Below are positions 33,092-43,580 of a stretch of 64,000 nucleotides of DNA, one piece after another. The stretch spans positions 32,785,020 through 32,849,019 of the forward strand of contig NC_079207.1 of assembly GCF_026745355.1 (NCBI RefSeq). Reading direction: 5' to 3'. This stretch comes from Beta vulgaris subsp. vulgaris. Its lineage: Eukaryota > Streptophyta > Magnoliopsida > Caryophyllales > Amaranthaceae. The notes under the pieces were generated by a model that worked only from the letters and a program-made list of their open reading frames with translations, had not been told where the DNA came from and did not search any database. The translations under genes were made by a program, and so were the position numbers. Each line of letters begins with the position of its first letter. Position 1 is the stretch's first letter.

Positions 33092-35440
33092 GGTGCTTGC
33101 ATCTCTAGCATTAGTCCTATGGCTTTTGGGAGAAATAGTAGCAGCAGCTCTGCCAATGGCTAAACCTAGATATCCGGACAAGTGTGGAAATGTTACCATT
33201 CCGTACCCTTTTGGAATCGGCTCAAGTTGCTATTACAATGAATGGTATGAGATTACATGTAACTCTTCCAATCCAATGCTCACCAAATTCAGGCTTCAGG
33301 TGCTTCAGATTTTTATTGGATCATCAAAAGTGAGTGTAAATGCTCTAATGGTTATTAATTGTACTACGGAAAATGGAACATGGACAAGTACTAACTTGGG
33401 CGGAAGCCCATATAGTTTCTCAACAGATAATGTTTTTGGTCCTGTAAATTGTGCCGCTATTTCTTTCTTCAACGGCCTAGAAAAAGTAGTGCCTCATTGT
33501 GCATCAGTTTGGTGATTTGAGTGCTATGCCAAATTCGATACCTCAGGAATCAATTTTCTTAACTTACCTCCCCTTTTCTCTGAGTGTTTACAGTGTGAAC
33601 ATCACTCGATCGAAGGGGACTTGCAGCTATGTTTTCTTGGAAAAATTTGACATGTCCGGGCCTCAGCGATCAGTTTTGTCTATTGCAGCTAATAGAAGTC
33701 ATATTCCAAATGCTCTTGATTGGACATATAATTATTTACCTAGTCCATCTTCCAATAATTTCAGCCCTTACTGTTCTAAAGCTGATGGTAATTACATATG
33801 TCGCTACCCTTTAGGGCCAGGTGGTAATCCTTATCTTCCTAATGGATGCCAAGGTAAGATTGACAAACCAACACCACTCCATCCCATAAAAAAAGAAAAG
33901 AACATTTCTCAATACTTTGGAACATTAGCATAGTAACTACTATTCGTCTACCAATCTCATATTATATTTTTCTCTAAGTGTATAAGAAAAAAAATATAGG
34001 CAAGTGGGGTCTTATTTGATTCGTCTGAGCCTCAGCGATCAGTTTTGCCTATTGCAGCTAATGGAAGTCATATTCCAATTGCTCTTGATTGGACATACAA
34101 TTATTTATCTAGTCCATCTTCCAATAATAGCAGTCCTTACTGTTCTAAAGCTTATGGTAATTACATATGTCGCTGCCATTTAGGTCAAGGTGGTAATCCT
34201 TATCTTCCTAATGGATGCCAAGGTAAGATTGACAAACCAACACCCCTCCATCCCACAAAAAAAGAAAAGAACGTTTCTCAATACTTTGCAATATTAGCAT
34301 AGTAACTACTATTCGTTTACCAATCTCATGTTATCTTTTTCTCCAAGTGTATAAGAAAAAATATAGGTAAGTGGGGTCTTATTTGATTCATCTTAATGCA
34401 AACTATCTTAATATCAACTTTTCATAATTTTTACTTATCGATAATTAGAGATATCAAGGTTCAAAGTATTGCATTGGATTGTGTGCAAACAAGAAACATT
34501 GCGAGTATTGCGAAACGCAAGAAGTATGTTTCAAGATATAGGAATCAAACTTATATTTCATCTTAAACTTCTTCTTTGCAGAGTCAACGCGATTTATAAA
34601 CTGCAAAGGTGATTGTTATGTCAACATTGATGATTACACCAAAGCTTTATGTGTTGCTTCCAGAAAGAGCAGGACACAACTTCTGGGAGTTGTTTTAGGT
34701 AATATCTTCTCCTATTCTTCACATGATGTTGCTACATTATACTATGAATGGTGTGTACTGTGTAGTGCAATGCTTGATGACTTTTCCGTTCTGCTCATAT
34801 AATTGGACCGGTGCCCAAAGTTGTCCTAGGCTGATGCCATTATACTTTATAGAGTACTTCCCTATTTTCTTTAGTTAACAGAATGGCGAAGAACTAAGTA
34901 ATGCTGTGAAATATATGCTAAATGTATATGACACAAAAGTTTTCACCCTTGAAACTTACGTAAGGATTTGATCTTTTAGCCACAGAGTAAAGGCAGTTTC
35001 CGTTTCCAAGCATGAATCAACTGTTTTGTGGATGTACGACAAAGTCTGCGTTGTGTATTTGAGTAGTTTCCTTTTTTATTGTCTGGTTTAATTTCTTAAT
35101 CAGATTGAAATGGGATAATAAACTAACCGCCCCATCACATGCTAATAAACAGAATGCCTTATGTGCAGGACTCAGTATCGCCATAGGATTGTTATTTGTG
35201 TCCCTTGGCTGCTTTTGGTTGCGGCGGTTTTTGGAAAGGGGGAAAGAGAGAAAGCAAAGAGCTAGGCACTTCAAACAAAATGGTGGTTTGCTGTTAGAGA
35301 AACAAATGCGTTATAATGATGGCGTTGTGGAGAGAACAAAAGTTTTTACTGTCCGAGAATTAGAGGTAGTCACTGATCATTTCAGTGTGAACAGAATACT
35401 CGGCCATAAGGTACAGTTTACAAAGGTATACTGACTGAGT
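33092..35440 (+). pseudogene. WAK-like receptor kinase pseudogene (WAK-1)
   Basis: Exon 1 opens in frame with a hydrophobic signal peptide (LASLALVLWLLGEIVAAAL) but has no ATG, because the chromovirus LTR abuts it. It continues with DKCGNVTIPYPFGIGSSCYY, the galacturonan-binding WAK signature. A stop and shift at 33513 remove the following cysteine block. The reading resumes at 33545 (VYSVNITRSKGTCSYVFLEK, ALDWTYNYL, YICRYPLG) and ends at a GTAAGA donor after 33853. An EGF-like remnant (KYCIGLCANKKHC) is at 34460. An exon at 34579-34698 joins by splicing to the membrane exon at 35169 (SIAIGLLFVSLGCFWLRRF). The kinase stops at the glycine loop (VNRILG, about 35400). The receptor would sense pectin at the plasma membrane; this copy is dead. 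Confidence 0.85.
33655..34392 (+). repeat. Tandem duplication of the exon 1 end and intron in WAK-1
   Basis: A 369-bp unit starting near CCTCAGCGATCAGTTTTG occurs twice (from 33655 and from 34024). Both copies include the end of exon 1 (ALDWTYNYL, NPYLPNGCQ), the GTAAGATTGAC donor and the start of the intron. Both end in GGGGTCTTATTTGATTC. The copies differ at scattered positions, so the event is not brand new. The second copy adds an extra exon end and donor. Confidence 0.9.
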
Positions 35441-36836
35441 CTGACAGAAGTATTGTAGCGGATTGGTCTCTCGTGTAAGTCTTGGTCGTCTGTAGTTTAT
35501 GTTATGAGAATCTTCCCCACTATAGGTATATAGCGAATCAGGACTATTTCCACTAGACAATAAAGATTTTACCCTACTCTTATTGGTTGGATGGGATCCA
35601 TTTTTCCCTTACATAATGAAAATAACTCATCCAACTACATTGAATGACCCCTTCAAAGTTATATGCATGTATCTTCAGTTAGCCTTAAGCCTAAGCCCTT
35701 AATGGTAACAAGTGATAAGTAGCTCTTCAATAACCGGTTTGTCCTAAAAATAGACTGAATTGGTATCAAAATGGATCTACTTAATAGAATCAGCTCGGGT
35801 TCGGACCAAATGCATTTTAGTTTTTACTCAAAAAAAAATGTGTTAGGCCTTTAAACTAAGTAGCTTTTATATGTTGGAAAGATCACCAAATATCATTATG
35901 TCTGTGTCTTTGGTGCAATTGAAATATTTTTATCAGACTTTTTTAGAAAATGAAATTCGTTATCTGATAAAGGGATTTAATGAATCTCTTTTTTATAAGA
36001 GAAGAGAAGAGAAACACCCAGAAACAATAATATATTTTTTTAAATAGCATAATTGAATAACACAAATCTCTCTCAAATTAACTAATTTTGTAGTTTTTTA
36101 AAAAAATACAAAATACTAAACAAACTATATTGTTCTTTCCATTCTCCATTCCATAATCTTCTTCATTTTCTCCTTTACATAATCTTCTTTGTTTCCCCCT
36201 CCCCATATTTTTATATAGAATTTTATATGATTTCACACGCATCACATGCATATAAGCCTACACATAAGCCTGAATCGAAGGATAGTCTTTCTCTTTGTTT
36301 TTAAATAAGTTTTTTATCTCTTCAATACTATATTGGATATCTATATACTATAAAAGTTTGTACTTTTGTAAAATTTTGATAATCCGGTTAAGAAAGCAAC
36401 TCACATTTGATCCCACATCAAAGAAATCGAGAGAAAATTACTTATATGCTTGTTATAGTACTCGATCTATTACTAATTGATTTTAAAATAGAAATCCCTC
36501 GCAGGATTACAAACTTAGAACATGGCACCACTCTATAGTTAGTGTGAAAACAAATTCATTCATTCTACACAAAACGTGGTAGGGTCCTTTCGTCAATTCA
36601 ATGTTCTTCAAAAACTTTTAAAAAAAAAGCAGTTTTGGTGCATAGCTTTCCCACTGTACGCCAGTGTAAAGTGTAAACCCTGTGAGACAAGATTGAAGAA
36701 AAAGTGCAATTCAGCGTCTGATGTTTTCTGCCTACAATTGATGACTTACACTCCACACGGTATCATAGTTATCCTAGTTATAAGTATGTTACTATAATTC
36801 AGAGCTTAAGTGTAATAAGCTGGTAATATTTCAAGC
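35441..36836 (+). other. Intergenic, WAK-2 upstream region
   Basis: AT-rich DNA without a recognisable gene or terminal repeat. It separates the broken kinase of WAK-1 from the WAK-2 start and should hold the WAK-2 promoter. A clear TATA box is not evident. The last 60 bases (GTAATAAG...TCTTCCATGGCTT) are conserved upstream of WAK-3 at 54025-54066. Confidence 0.6.
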
Positions 36837-37554
36837 ATGCATCTTCCATGGCTTCTCTTCCTTTCCTTAATGGTTGGAGTCACGGTACATGGCGTTAAAG
36901 CCTTGGTGACACCAACCAACATGCTAACAGCTGCAAACACCACAAAACCTGGTTGTCCGCGGAAATGTGGCAACTTAACCGTACCATATCCCTTTGGGAT
37001 TGGTATTGATTGCTCCTTTGACCACTCGTTTAGTATAATATGTAACACCTCCAACGATCCACCAAGAGCCTTTTCAGTGATTCCACTTGGGTCTTCAGAA
37101 AATCCGGAGATCTTGAATATAACCGAAAGTCAAGTAATGATCTGGAATTCTCAAATAGCATCCAAGTGCTACGATGATGATGGGAATGTGGTTTCAGAAA
37201 CTGGTAAGAACTTCAAAATGCTTGATTTGCGCTTTCGTTATGCATTAACAAATAAGCTCAGGGTTGTTGGCTGTAACGATTATGCTGTAATAGCTTCTTA
37301 TAATGGGCGTCAGTATAGTTAAAAAGCTGGTTGCATAGCATTGTGCTCTAGTCCGGATTCCGTGATCGAAGGATCTTGTTTGGGCTTAGGTTGTTGCCAG
37401 ACGGCTTTCCCAAAAGGCTTACGATCATTTGCTGTTACTCTTTCAAGCTTGCAGAATCGCAGTTTTGGTTGGAAGTCATATATGCAGCCCTGTGGATATG
37501 CCTTTTTTGGTGTAGTTGACAGATTCAGCTTTGATGGAGAGTCAGATTTGAATG

Positions 37555-39264
37555 GAGTTAAGTGTATAGGAGGGTACTCAACTTTGAAGAAAGTTTCAGT
37601 TAAGGTACTCAACTTTCATTTGTACCAGTTAAGGTACTCAAATTGGATGTCTATTAACTTAAGGTACTGAACTTTGGTTTGTACCGTTAACATCCCCAAA
37701 AATAAAAATTAAATGTGACATGGCATTAATTAAAAAGAAAAAGCTGACATAACATTAATTATAAAAATTCCAAACTCTTTTCTCTCTCCTCTGATTCCTC
37801 ACCTTCTTTTCTCTCTCCATCCCATAATCAAAAATCAAATTATCCATACTCCCAAAAAAAAAAAAAATTCCAGAATCCCCCATGAGAAAATTGGGGAACA
37901 TACTGTAATCAATTACTTCTTCATGGGTTGTCGTCTTCCTACGCCTTCTATTTTCTCTCTCCTCAAAAACAAAAAAAAAAACCCAACTTCACCTCCATAA
38001 CTAAAATCTCAATTCATAAACTTCATCTCTAACCTCTCATTCTTCATCTTTAACTTTCTCTCTCCTCAACAATTGTACTCTAAATCTAAATCTTGGTCAG
38101 TAAATTCGCAGCTCACTGATCTCAATTTTTTAGCTAAATTTCATTAATTTTACTCGATTTTAGTAGTATGTATGTATGATAATTTGATTTCGTCATTTCG
38201 TGCGTAGATTAAGTGAATTTTGAATTTGATTTTGTGGGTTTTTTGTTTTGGTGTGTTTTTTTAGCTAAATTATTGAACATAATCATTCATAATTTCATAA
38301 TTGAATGAAAACTAAATGGGTCAATTGAGACATATTATATAATCCACCATATCATGAATATGCCCGAATTTCTGTAAAAGCACAATTTAATAGTATCCGA
38401 AACAATTATGAACATTGAGAATAAAACCAGATGAAAACATACCATGAATATGCCCGAATTTCTTACTATATTCTCTTTTTGTGTTTGAAAATCTACCCTT
38501 AGAATAAAAATCTGATCAGTTTAGATTCGATTCTCACCCTCAAACCAAACACAGAAGATGTTAATATGCTAATCCATGCATGCTAAGGCATGCAATGGAC
38601 AGAAACAAGAACAAAAACTTTCGTGAAGGTTATCATGAAATCACATGCATATATAGTAGTATATATTGATGATATATGAAGCTTTTATGCTTTGTTCCAA
38701 ATTTATATTGCAGAGATAGATGTTGGTATTCCTTGATAGCTTTCATGACTCTGACGACTTCAGCATTCATTCACTAAAAGGGGTAACGCAACACCATGCA
38801 TTTTCCCAAAATCATAAAAGAAATAAATTTCTTCTCTTGTTTTTTCTATAAAATATTATAATTTAATGAGCACATTCAGGCATAAAATGTGATATTTTAA
38901 CTGTGCTTTAGCTAGTTTTTTGTTTCATTGGAAAAGAGGAGTATAATGTTGAAATAAAAAGTTGCAAAAAGTAAAAAGTAAAAAGAGTGTGAGGAATCAT
39001 AGGAGAGAGAAAAGAAGGTGAGGAATCATATGAGAGAGAAAAGAGTGTGGAATTTTATAATTAATGTCATGTCACCTTTTTCCTTTTAACTAATGCCATA
39101 TCACATTTTTCTTTTATTTTTGGGGCTGATAACGGTACAAACCAAAGTTTAGTACCTTAAGTTAACAGACATCCATTTTGAGTACTCTAACTGGAACTTT
39201 TGAAAGTTCAGTACCCTAACTGAAACTTTTTCCAAAGTTCAGTACTCTCTTTTATACTTAACTC
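37555..39264. mobile_element. Mutator-like (MULE) non-autonomous element with long inverted ends
   Basis: Perfect 10-bp direct repeats GATTTGAATG flank it (37545-37554 and 39265-39274), the 9-10 bp duplication of Mutator-like elements. Left end GAGTTAAGTGTATAGGAGGG, right end reverse complement GAGTTAAGTATAAAAGAGAG. The inverted arms extend about 270 bp (to about 37820 and from about 38998) with indels. They contain repeated GGTACTCAACTTT-type units, a shared TTTGGTTTGTACCGTTA block and CTCTTTTCTCTCTC. The 1.2-kb interior has no transposase. It has CT-rich and intron-like DNA that may be captured host sequence. Confidence 0.88.
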
Positions 39265-39581
39265 GATTTGAATGGCACAGTGGTGAACAGAACAATACAG
39301 CAAGTCCCCCTTGTGCTTGACTGGAATATCGCTCCTGTGGCAGTGAGGCAAAGTCTCTCGTGTTTTGAAAGTCAGAAATATTATGAGGATTATGTATATG
39401 CTTGTCAGTCAAATACCGAGTGTGTTGATGCTGATACAGGAGGGTACCGCTGCAAGTGTCTCCCAGGATACGAGGGTAATCCGTATCTTGAACCAGGTTG
39501 CACAGGTTAGTAGTTGTCAGATACTTGTTTCTTGCCTTTCTAAAATTGATTTGACTTGACAGGATCATTGGATTGTGTTAG

Positions 39582-39764
39582 ATATTGATGAGTGTGCTGC
39601 TGGTTCAATTAGTCCATGTGCCATGCCTTGTCAAAACACACCAGGGAGTTATAAATGCTATTGCGCAAGTGGACATGTTGGTGATGGATTCAGAAATGGG
39701 ACTAATGGTTGCATAAAGATTTCTCACAACATTTCATCAAGCCTCAAGAAAATCGTTCCCATTG
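39582..39764 (+). CDS. WAK-2 exon 2, calcium-binding EGF domain
   Basis: The acceptor is TTGTGTTAG before 39582. The exon encodes IDECAAGSISPCAMPCQNTP, GSYKCYCASGHVGDGF and NGCIKISHN, with six cysteines in EGF spacing and the Asp-x-Asp-Glu calcium motif completed across the junction. It ends at a GTAATC donor (39765). The same exon, degraded, opens WAK-3 at 57229. The domain is intact, but the parent gene is broken upstream. Confidence 0.85.
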
Positions 39765-40207
39765 GTAATCTCTGACTCCATTGATTTTTTGAGAATACGG
39801 GTGCGCTCTTTCACCTTCAAAAGACAATTTTAAGGAAAAATAAGAAAAACAAATCTATTAAGATAAGTTTCAATACTAATAAGATTCGGATGAATTCATA
39901 AGAATCAATCAAGATAAGTTAAACAAACTTCAAATGCAGAGAACGCACCCCAATGTGTCAATTTGTTCGAATTCAGTTTTTGATATGTAATATCTCCGGG
40001 TTTTTGTGGTACAATATTGCCCACTTGACACTCATTACTCACATACTCTACTTTGATCTTCTTGTATTATTTATGTATAAAGAAAAACATAGTCATGACA
40101 AACATAACAAGGCTTTTGCGTACAACTAAAAGACGGAGGTAGTAATAAACTATGACTTTTAATAAATATAATTGCTATCTTTAACAAGTATTTCCTAATA
40201 ACTACAG

Positions 40208-41400
40208 GAACAGGCATATCCTTGGGAACAATGCTTCTGCTATTTGTTGCTTGGTATTTGTACAGATTTTACCGAAGAAAAAAGATTGTTAGGCAGAATG
40301 CTAAGTTCTTTGAGCGAAATGGTGGCTACTTGGTACAACAACAAATGTCTTCGGACGAAAGTGTTGTAGCAAGGATGAAAATCTTTACTTCAGAAGAGTT
40401 GGAAAGAGCCACCGACAACTTCAATCAATATAGAATACTTGGGCAAGGAGGACAAGGTACAGTTTATAAAGGAATGTTGAGTGAAGGAAGGATTGTTGCC
40501 ATAAAAAAGTCTAAAAGGGTGGATGAAAGTCAATTAAGAGAATTTATCAACGAAGTGGTAATCCTATCACAAATCAATCATCGAAATATAGTTAAGTTAT
40601 TGGGATGTTGTTTAGAGACTGAAGTCCCCTTACTTGTTTATGAGTTTATCCTTAATGGAACACTTTTCCACCATATTCATTACCCCAGTGAAGAATTCCC
40701 AATCACTTGGCGGATGCGCTTGCAAAATGCTTCGGATTCGGCCAGAGCACTTGCATACTTGCACACATCATCTTCTATTCCTATCCTTCATCGAGACATC
40801 AAAACGTCCAACATACTGTTGGATGATAAGTACAGGGCAAAAATGTCAGATTTTGGGACTTCAAAATCAATTGCTCTAGATCAAACCCATGTAACTACTC
40901 GTGTTGTAGGAACATTTTATTATTTAGATCCAGAGTACTTTCAATCAAGTCAATTCACTGAAAAGAGTGATGTTTACAGTTTTGGAGTTGTACTTGTCGA
41001 GCTTCTAACAGGACAAAAGGCAGTACGCGCTGCATTTGAAGAAGACAGAAGTTTGACATCATGGTTTCTTTCGCATATGGAAACTTCTCGTTTGCTTGAA
41101 ATCGTAGATAACCAACTCCTACAAGAGGGTTCAAAGGAAGAGTTTCTCACAATTGCTAATCTTGTGAGGCAGTGTCTAAACTTGGATGGAAGGACTAGAC
41201 CCACAATGAAAGAAGTTCTGATAAATGTAGAAGCGGTAATATCACTTCGATTGCCCCAACAGAACAGGCTAGCAACTGAGCAAGTGTCAACTGGTGCAAC
41301 AAGAAGTGCACATAACGATTTTTTGAGTTCTAGCGCTATTTATACAGAAAACAGCTTTGTGAATTCTGCTCAATTGTCTCTGTTATTCAACCCTAGATGA
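40208..41400 (+). CDS. WAK-2 exon 3: membrane segment and intact kinase domain
   Basis: After the acceptor CTACAG at 40207 the exon is open to TGA 41398-41400. Counting codon 1 at 40222, residues 1-16 finish the membrane helix ([13 protein letters not shown]) and basic stop-transfer residues follow. The kinase has [12 protein letters not shown] (residues 73-84), VAIKK (lysine 95 or 96), [12 protein letters not shown] (190-201), DFG (210-212), [10 protein letters not shown] (230-239, where the family usually has GTFGYLDPEY) and [16 protein letters not shown]. It is an RD-type Ser/Thr kinase. The first ATG in frame is 40231, so a message starting in intron 2 could give a membrane-anchored kinase without the receptor part. 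That is an inference. Confidence 0.9.
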
Positions 41401-41737
41401 TGAAATGTATTAGTGGGAATTTACGATTTCTAGTAGCTTTTAACCCAGAAGAAAAGTAGTATTTACTAACTGCAAATAGCATTTAAAGTCATAATTCGTT
41501 ACTGGCTTAAACGACATTCTGTTTGTGTTTGACTTTAAGATATTGACTATTGATATATAGTTGTTATGATTGTGTTTGATTCAATTAGAACCACTATCAA
41601 ATTTGCTTCTGTCTAAATGTGATCATAATGGTTGAAGTGGTGCGGCTTCACGAGTTGAAGTTTTATTTACATGAAAGTCTAAAGGAAGGGATGGTTTGTA
41701 GTATGAACAAAGGAGAATGCAAGAGACATACACATAC
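41401..41737 (+). other. WAK-2 3' flank
   Basis: Probable 3' untranslated and flanking DNA of WAK-2. From about 41650 it resembles the region at 59985-60090 (AAGTCTA-AAGG-GG-TGGTTTGTAGTAT), which lies downstream of WAK-3. No other gene is seen. Confidence 0.5.
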
Positions 41738-41804
41738 CTGGAGAAGGAAAACTAGGAGATACACTAAGCTGAATGTAAGGTTCTGTAGTTGAATACTTGA
41801 GAAG
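41738..41804 (-). other. Exon-like segment on the minus strand
   Basis: On the minus strand TGCTGTCTTTCAG is followed by 67 bases encoding LLKYSTTEPYIQLSVSPSFP, then CTCCAG|GTATGTG. Both splice sites are good and the frame is open. A diverged copy lies at 60096-60164. I do not recognise the protein. It may be a coding or untranslated exon of a gene next to the ancestral WAK. Confidence 0.4.
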
Positions 41805-42362
41805 CTGAAAGACAGCAAAATAGATAATACTTAGATAGGTGGCAACAAAAAGTAGTATTTGACAAAAGCTTGGTGCGTACACATAAGGAGTTTACCGTAA
41901 ACGTTTTTGTAACTACTTATTAATTTCAGTTTTCATGCTAAAAGTAAAAACTAACTTTACTAACTATTAAAAAACTGCTTATACTATCTTTCTACATTAT
42001 ATTTTGCTTCTATTTTGCATAATCAACGAACAACAACTGCTTTTACCAAATATATTTATAAATAACAAGTAAAACACCGAATGGCTAACCTCAACAGAAA
42101 ATTGCCAAAAAAAAAAGCAAATAGGGTCCCCAAAAATGTCCTGGCCATGATGGTACAAGGGGCAAAGAGGATATTAGTATGCATAAGGTTGGAAAAATCT
42201 AACTACGCAAGTAAAGGACACTTCAATTACAAATTATTATAACTTTCTCTAATTCCCAAGTTCTATTGTATCACGGTTTATTTGTCCATTTTGGTTAAAA
42301 ATGAAAGATAAAACCATGTTAGCAACTTTCTCTTCTCTTTTTTCCACTGAATTTATTGATTT
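41805..42362. other. Intergenic, AT-rich
   Basis: No gene or repeat identified. The last five bases, GATTT (42358-42362), are the target-site copy of the Tat element that follows. Confidence 0.6.
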
Positions 42363-42852
42363 TGTTTCGGTTAGAAACAGTTAGCGTCCTCGCAAGAGTC
42401 CGCCAAGCTTCGAGAGCTCACGTCCTTGCTGGAAAACTGCACAGGATGCAAACGTAAACTACCCTCGGGGTGGTTTTGAGGAAACCCCCTCCGACGCTCA
42501 AGTCAGATATTTGGACCACTAGGATGCAGAGAGAGAAACAAGAGAGAGAGATATAAGCTATTTTTAGTATGTAAGAGAATGTACCTGCAGGATAGTACCA
42601 TTGGGGTATTTATAGAAGTACTATTCCTCTGACAGGGCGTATAATCCTTTGACACGTGTAGGGCTATGACGCATTTGACAGGTGGGAAGATTCCCTTTAT
42701 TTTGTCTTGTTAGGCGTCCGCCAACATTGTCGGTCCTAGGGGACGAACTGGCTCGAACAGTGCTTTTAATGGTTTTATCGTACTCGCGTCCATAATCTTA
42801 TTCGCGGCCACAGATGAGAAGGCCGCTAATGAACTTGGGTTATACCCATACA
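42363..42852 (-). repeat. Tat element 3' LTR
   Basis: The plus strand reads TGTTTCGGTTAGAAA...TACCCATACA. A minus-strand TATAAATA box lies at 42607-42614. A polypurine tract follows immediately (see 42853). Confidence 0.92.
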
Positions 42853-42866
42853 ACTAGCCCCCCAGC
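42853..42866 (-). other. Tat element polypurine tract
   Basis: The minus strand reads GCTGGGGGGCTAGT directly before the LTR start TGTATGGG. The G run is the likely plus-strand primer. Confidence 0.7.
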
Positions 42867-43146
42867 ATCTTTTGGGGTCGCGACCACTGAAGATGTTATC
42901 GGATGGACGCAGATATTTTTGCAACAATATTTTTATATTTCTTTTTATTTTTGTCTTTTCTTAATGGGGTAGGTTTGTGAAGTGCCACGTGTCGTCGTAG
43001 GGAGTTGAAGAATTTCGAAAAGTTAATGATTACCTTTTCCGAAAATCCCGCCCAAATGGTTTATTAGGTTTTAGTGTGGTCTTGACACTTGGCACGCATC
43101 TGAGAGGAAACTGAAGAGTTCACTTGATCTTAGCCACTCATCCTGG

Positions 43147-43153
43147 TATAAAA
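43147..43153 (+). promoter_or_regulatory. TATA box for the antisense unit
   Basis: TATAAAA in the context CCTGGTATAAAAGC on the plus strand, about 430 bases before the ATG at 43581. It faces away from the 3' LTR and toward the antisense coding region. A start of transcription near 43180 would be usual. The promoter role is inferred. Confidence 0.55.
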
Positions 43154-43580
43154 GCAAAAGGCGGTTTTTTCTCTGACTTTTATCTCATTTTTCAAAGAAC
43201 TTCCTCCTTCCTTACCTTTACTTTCTGACAAGAACCTCCATAGCCAATATTTACACTGCTCCAAAGCTTGCTTTTTAGTGCTCCATTGCCACCAAAAAGT
43301 TCGTCATTTTCTTAGTTTTCTTCTTCCGGTTCTGGTGATACTGAGGATTTCGCTTTTTCTTGACTTGCATTTTCCGGTTTTACCTCGTTCTGGTTTGCGC
43401 GATTTTTTGGTGGTTTTCCGGTCCAAGGTCTCAGCTTTTGGTGTTGCTTTTGCTGTTTCGGAGTTTTACCTGTCTTTTCGGCAAGTTTCGCTCTTTGTCT
43501 CTTCTCTTTTTCCGACGACTTTGCATTTCCAGGTAACTTTCCAACTTCTCTTTTTCTTGATTCTCTTTCTCGTACTTGCC

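Larger units (their letters stand above)
36837..41400 (+). pseudogene. WAK-like receptor kinase (WAK-2), interrupted
   Basis: Exon 1 starts at ATG 36837 with a signal peptide (MHLPWLLFLSLMVGVTVHGV). It has CPRKCGNLTVPYPFGIGIDC (galacturonan-binding domain) and a WAK-associated region with CIALCSSPDS, GLGCCQT and FGWKSYMQPCGYAFFG. A TAA at 37319-37321 breaks it once, in frame, and the same frame runs on. A Mutator-like element (37555-39264) splits it further. Exon 1 resumes (QQVPLVLDWNIAP, YRCKCLPGYEGNPYLEPGC) and ends at 39505 (donor CACAG|GTTAGT, phase 1). Exon 2 (39582-39764) is a calcium-binding EGF domain (DIDECAAGSISPC, NTPGSYKCYC). Exon 3 is 40208-41400. Such receptors bind pectin and signal through the kinase. 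The two lesions should stop full-length protein. Confidence 0.88.
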
